From Blastococcus tunisiensis (lineage in GTDB: Bacteria > Actinomycetota > Actinomycetes > Mycobacteriales > Geodermatophilaceae), in contig NZ_FOND01000001.1 of assembly GCF_900112815.1 (NCBI RefSeq), positions 466,816 to 530,815 of the forward strand: a stretch of 64,000 nucleotides of DNA, read 5' to 3'. Below are positions 60,901 through 64,000 of this stretch, piece by piece. The notes beneath the pieces are model-generated. The model was not told the DNA's origin. It saw only the letters and a program-made list of their open reading frames with translations, and did no database searches. The stretch's first letter is position 1, and each line of letters opens with the position of its first letter. The translations under genes and the position numbers were made by a program.

Positions 60901-61151
60901 ACCACGGCGCCGTGCCCGGTGGTGCGGCCCTGCTGCAGGTCGGCACCGGGGCCAAGGCCAAGGAGCAGCACCAGGAGCCGCTGCCCGCCGACGTGCCCGT
61001 GGGGGAGACCTGGGCCGGTGAGCTGCTCGCACAGGTGGGCGAGGGGATGGGCGCGGCCACCTTCGAGGTGCGCACCGGCTCGCACTGCGCACGATGCCCG
61101 GCCCGGCGTAGCTGCCCGCTGCAGGAGCCCGGCCGGCAGGTGACGGCATGA
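57957..61151 (+). CDS. adnA: AdnA, helicase-nuclease subunit of double-strand break resection complex
   Basis: UvrD-like protein of 1064 aa. It has Walker A AGPGTGKTTT near residue 45, FSRKAAAEL, DEYQDTDPAQ, GDPDQAIYAFRG, a C-terminal helicase half with TAHAAKGLEWD and YVACTRARERL, then a RecB-type nuclease: LVVVDLKTGK near 948, with FQRCP near 830 and the cluster CARCPARRSC near 1045 for an iron-sulfur site. In mycobacteria AdnA-AdnB unwinds and resects DNA ends for recombination. It overlaps adnB (ATGA). Corresponds to Rv3202c. Confidence 0.93.
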   Translation: MAQGGAAPVYRLVAGEAPRPSAPRLDPTQQAVVDHGSGPLLVLAGPGTGKTTTIVEAVAARIDAGADPEQILVLTFSRKAAAELRARITGRVARTIREPLARTFHSYAYGVLRRAALLRGDAPPRLLTSAEQDAVVAELLRGDAEEEGAVRWPAALAPALGTAGFRAELRDLLMRATERGVAPARLSAWGRETGRDHWVLAAAFQEQYENVTTFATVGRGDASGYDPAELVRAAIAELAGDPELLRQERERARWLFVDEYQDTDPAQVELLELLAGGGGNLVAVGDPDQAIYAFRGAEPRGIVEFPDRFRHTDGRRAGRVSLGVCRRSGEELLRISRKVAEGLPGPWEHRRLVPGEGAVPGAGEVHVFGSAAVEAAYLADVLRRAHLLDGVAWSQMAVVVRTAVALGPLRRALASAGVPVAVSADALPLAGQPAVAPFLTALGALLPASGSGPEAEGTAVGLDEPAAEALLASPLGGATVLDLRRLRRAVRLALVHRGVDPAERGAPLALVLGDDTLLDSLPEHVSRPARRVADVLAAGRLALAHDGTAEDVLWAMWQRSGLAARWARSSAAGGPSGAVADRDLDAVVALFDAAAGFVDRLPSADVRAFVAHLSAQELPGDTGAARAVAGETVRLLTAHAAKGLEWDVVCVAGVQEGVWPDLRERSTLLGTEELVERASGVDGTAVDRRTLALAEERRLFYVACTRARERLVVTAVEGALDGADAGATASRFLDLVAPPPEDGRPLTELPRSLTLPALVADLRRALTDPQTPADRRSAAASVLRRLADEGVAGAAPTSWWGLAALSDEAPLVPEEDAVRVRPSAIETFQRCPLRWVLGAVGAEASPDTTRTVGSAVHAVAQQVAEGLPPGDAPAVLAAELDQLDLGPGWSDQRQRVTAQEMLDKFLRWHAANGRELLGAEEDFDVTVGRARIRGQVDRLERDAEGRLVVVDLKTGKTAAKNTEEHGQLAAYQVAVAAGAFGDHGAVPGGAALLQVGTGAKAKEQHQEPLPADVPVGETWAGELLAQVGEGMGAATFEVRTGSHCARCPARRSCPLQEPGRQVTA

Positions 61152-64000
61152 CGCCGAGAGCCGGTGGATCCGCTGAGCAGATGTCCTTCGACGACCTGTT
61201 CGCCGTCGACGCCCCCGAGCAGCCCGCGGTCCGCCGGGAGCTCAGCCCGGCCGAGGTCGCGGCCCGATGCGGCCTGTCCTACGCACCCTCACCCGAGCAG
61301 GCCCGCGTGGTGGAGGCCCCGGCGGACCGGCCGCTGGTCGTCGTCGCCGGTGCGGGCTCGGGCAAGACGGAGACGATGGCCGCCCGCGTCTCCTGGCTGG
61401 TGGCCAACCGCGTGGTGGCACCCGAGGAGATCCTCGGGCTCACCTTCACCCGCAAGGCGGCCAGCGAGCTCAACGAGCGGATCCGGCTGCGGCTGGGGGC
61501 GCTCGCCCGGCACCCCGACACGGAGCCCGACCTCCGGGAGCGGCTCGGCATCGCCCAGCCCACCGTCTCCACCTACCACGGCTACGCGGCCGCGCTGGTC
61601 GCCGAGCACGGGCTGCGGATCGGGATCGAGCCCGGCGCCGGTGTCCTCGGCCCCGCCATGTGCTGGGGGCAGGCGGCGCAGGTCGTCACCGCCTACACCG
61701 GCGACATGAGCGACGTCCCGCTGACGCTGCTCACCACCGTCGAGGACGTGCTCGCCCTGGCCGCCGACCTGGGCGAGCACGACATCAGCCCGTCGGCGCT
61801 GCGCAGCTGGACCGCGCGGCTGGAGTCGCAGATCCGCAGCTATCCCGACGCCCCCCGCAAGAAGGGGCCGTACGCGCCGGTCCTCGAGCTGCTCGCCCGG
61901 CAGAAGGCGCGGGTGGCCCTGCTGCCGCTGGTGGAGGCGTTCGAGGCGCGCAAGCGGGCAGCCGGCGCCATCGACTACGCCGACCAGGTCGCCTACGCCG
62001 CCCGGATCGCCGTCGCCTCGGCCGAGGTCGGCCGCCGCGAGCGCGCCCGCTGGAAGGTCGTGCTCCTCGACGAATACCAGGACACCAGCGTCGGCCAGCT
62101 GCGGATGCTGGAGGCGCTCTTCGGCCGCGAGACCGGCCACCCGGTCCTCGCGGTGGGGGACCCACGGCAGTCGATCTACGGCTGGCGGGGTGCCTCGGCC
62201 GGCACCATCGAGCGGTTCGCCCGGACCTTCCCCGGCCTGCCGGACCGGACGGCCGAGCGGCTCACGCTGGCCACGAGCTGGCGCAACGACGACGCCGTCC
62301 TCGCCGTCGCCAACGCCGTATCCGGGACGCTGCCGCCGCCTGACCAGCCGCTGCCCGACCTGGCGCCCGCGCCCACCGCGGGCCGCGGAGCGGTCACCGT
62401 CGGCCTCTACGACACCGTCGCCGACGAGACGGAGGCCCTGGCCGACCGGCTCGCCGCGTGCTGGAAGGGCGAGGACCCGGCGTTCCCCGTGACCGACGGG
62501 GGGAAGCGACCCACCGTGGCGGTGCTGGTCCGCGCCCGCAAGCAGCTGCCCGGCATTGCCGCCGCCCTCCGCGAGCGCGGCCTGCCGGTCGAGGTCGTCG
62601 GCCTCGGCGGGCTGCTGGAGGTCCCGGAGGTCTCCGACGTCGTCGCCACGCTCACCGTGCTGGTCGACCCCACCGCCGGCGACGCGCTCGGCCGGCTGCT
62701 GACCGGCGCCCGCTGGCGGATCGGCCCGCGCGACCTCGCCGCGCTCGAGGCGCGCGCCCGGGCGCTCGTGCACTCGCGGCGACCGGCGCCCGCCGCGCCG
62801 GTCGAGGGGCAGCCGCCCCCGGTCGAGGCCCCCTCCGAACGCGGCAGCATCGTCGAGGCGCTGGACGACCTCGGCGGTCCCGACGCCTACTCCCAGGCGG
62901 GCTACCGCCGTCTCCGGCGGCTGGGCCAGGAGCTCGGCCACCTGCGCACCCGGCTGGGCGAATCCCTGCCCGACCTGGTCGACGAGGTCGCCCGCACCCT
63001 CGGGCTCGAGACGGAGCTGGCCAGCGCCCCGGGTGCGAGCCCGGCCGGTGCGCGGGCCCACCTCGACGCGCTGCACGGCGTCGCGGCGGAGTTCACCGAG
63101 CTCGCCGAGCTGCCGTCGCTCCCGGCGTTCCTCGGCTACCTCCGGGACGCGGAGGAGCGCGAGCGGGGGCTCGAGCCCGGCGAGGTCGCGGTGAACCCCG
63201 AGGCCGTGCAGCTGCTCACCGGCCACTCGGCCAAGGGGCTGGAGTGGGACGTCGTCGCCGTCCCCGGGCTCACCATCGACCAGTTCCCCTCCAAGGCCGA
63301 CACCAGCGACTCCTGGATCCGCGACCCCGGCGCCGTGCCGGCCGACCTGCGCCTCACCGACCGCGAGGAGCTGCCGCGGCTGCGACTGCCCGTCCCCGGC
63401 TCCGGGGACCAGGCGGTCGTCAAGCAGGCGCTGGAGGACTACGTCCAGGAGTGGAAGGACTTCGGCACCTCCGAGGAGATCCGACTGGGCTACGTCGCCG
63501 TCACCCGCGCCCGTCACCTCTTGCTCTGCTCCGGCAGCTGGTGGCGGGACGGCGTGAAGCCGTGCGGGCCGTCGTCACTGCTGCTCACCGCGCGGCAGGC
63601 GTGCGAGGACGGCGCCGGCACCGTGGTGCACTGGGCCGAGCCGCCCGCCGACGACGCGACGAACCCCGCGCTGGCGGAGTGGCCGGTGGGCGTCTGGCCG
63701 GCCGACCCGCTCTCCTCGGGCCGGCGGCGGGCGCTCACCGCGGCCGCGGAGCTGGTCACCGGGGCGGCACCGCACCCGCTGGACCCCGGGCAGGTCCTCG
63801 ACGGCGGTGATCCGCTGGTCGAGCAGTGGGTGCGCGACGCCGACCTGCTGCTGCGCGAGCGGGCACGGCACGCCAGCCCGACCGTCGACGTCCCACTGCC
63901 CTCGCACCTGTCGGTCTCGGCCCTGGTCGCCCTCCGGCGCGATCCCGCCGAGCTGGCCCGGCGGCTGCGGCGCCCCATGCCCGCCGCACCGGCGCCGCAG
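61148..64000 (+). CDS. adnB: AdnB, lead helicase-nuclease subunit (3' end beyond window)
   Basis: Open frame of 951 codons running off the window. UvrD-like: VVAGAGSGKTETM near residue 67, LTFTRKAASEL, YHGYAAALVAEHG, DEYQDTSVGQ near 308, GDPRQSIYGWRG, TSWRND, LLTGHSAKGLEWD and GYVAVTRARHLL. The nuclease domain expected at the C-terminus lies outside. In mycobacteria AdnB is the motor that drives translocation. ATG 61148 overlaps the adnA stop. Corresponds to Rv3201c. Confidence 0.93.
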   Translation, partial: MTPRAGGSAEQMSFDDLFAVDAPEQPAVRRELSPAEVAARCGLSYAPSPEQARVVEAPADRPLVVVAGAGSGKTETMAARVSWLVANRVVAPEEILGLTFTRKAASELNERIRLRLGALARHPDTEPDLRERLGIAQPTVSTYHGYAAALVAEHGLRIGIEPGAGVLGPAMCWGQAAQVVTAYTGDMSDVPLTLLTTVEDVLALAADLGEHDISPSALRSWTARLESQIRSYPDAPRKKGPYAPVLELLARQKARVALLPLVEAFEARKRAAGAIDYADQVAYAARIAVASAEVGRRERARWKVVLLDEYQDTSVGQLRMLEALFGRETGHPVLAVGDPRQSIYGWRGASAGTIERFARTFPGLPDRTAERLTLATSWRNDDAVLAVANAVSGTLPPPDQPLPDLAPAPTAGRGAVTVGLYDTVADETEALADRLAACWKGEDPAFPVTDGGKRPTVAVLVRARKQLPGIAAALRERGLPVEVVGLGGLLEVPEVSDVVATLTVLVDPTAGDALGRLLTGARWRIGPRDLAALEARARALVHSRRPAPAAPVEGQPPPVEAPSERGSIVEALDDLGGPDAYSQAGYRRLRRLGQELGHLRTRLGESLPDLVDEVARTLGLETELASAPGASPAGARAHLDALHGVAAEFTELAELPSLPAFLGYLRDAEERERGLEPGEVAVNPEAVQLLTGHSAKGLEWDVVAVPGLTIDQFPSKADTSDSWIRDPGAVPADLRLTDREELPRLRLPVPGSGDQAVVKQALEDYVQEWKDFGTSEEIRLGYVAVTRARHLLLCSGSWWRDGVKPCGPSSLLLTARQACEDGAGTVVHWAEPPADDATNPALAEWPVGVWPADPLSSGRRRALTAAAELVTGAAPHPLDPGQVLDGGDPLVEQWVRDADLLLRERARHASPTVDVPLPSHLSVSALVALRRDPAELARRLRRPMPAAPAPQ

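Noticed and set aside
57690-61085. Open frame of more than 1100 codons on the minus strand opposite adnA
   Set aside because: Its translation is Gly/Arg/Pro/Leu-rich without family motifs, while the plus strand carries a clear AdnA. It is a high-GC shadow.

Overview
The window is very GC-rich DNA from an actinobacterium. Two things point to Geodermatophilaceae (Geodermatophilus/Blastococcus relatives). One is a UGSC-family gene whose selenocysteine position is a TAG codon, a code variant I recall being reported from exactly these genera. The other is a right-hand half that follows, with rearrangements, the Mycobacterium tuberculosis neighbourhood around Rv3201c-Rv3211 (RNA helicase, DUF3107, TetR, DUF3152, MoeZ, alkyltransferase-like protein, AdnA/AdnB). 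Genes are densely packed, often with 4-base ATGA/GTGA overlaps, and most end in TGA.

1-10.9 kb is the right end of an integrative conjugative-type element. It holds a frameshifted ParB-like gene, small unknown genes, a membrane GGDEF-EAL protein with a membrane-protein partner, a MobF relaxase-helicase and a tyrosine integrase as the last gene, followed by a strong hairpin terminator.

11.0-28.1 kb is the most interesting part: an uncharacterised, apparently catabolic gene set in three operons. Operon 1 (+) encodes the UAG-interrupted UGSC selenoprotein, conserved protein A1, a small CxxC (NifU-like) protein and an acyl-CoA synthetase. Operon 2 (-) encodes an ABC importer (binding lipoprotein, ATPase, permease), an IlvD/Edd dehydratase, an FAD oxidoreductase, both subunits of aconitase X and an IclR regulator. 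Operon 3 (+, divergent from operon 2) encodes A2, a second FAD oxidoreductase and a second IlvD/Edd dehydratase. All three promoters can be read in the sequence. Each has a near-identical 17-bp element just downstream of its -10 box, which I infer to be the operator of the IclR protein. The substrate is unknown.

28.2-34.8 kb holds chromosomal actinobacterial genes: Rv3235-like, LysM, an excisionase-type HTH protein, a SAF-domain/CpaE-like pair, a WS/DGAT acyltransferase with an altered active-site motif, and DUF6912. 34.7-39.4 kb holds a fused FHA-FtsK/SpoIIIE (EccC/EssC-like) ATPase divergent from a WXG100 protein, a minimal type VII secretion-like pair. 39.6-48.9 kb holds MaoC, Nudix, DUF6758, PH-domain, PHP, RecB-like nuclease, MpaB-like oxygenase, hydrolase, beta-propeller and DEAD-box helicase genes. 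49.2-64 kb is the M. tuberculosis-like syntenic block, into which a YefM-YoeB toxin-antitoxin pair and a glycosyltransferase-51 gene are placed. It ends in adnA and the 5' two-thirds or more of adnB.

No tRNA, rRNA or CRISPR array was recognised.
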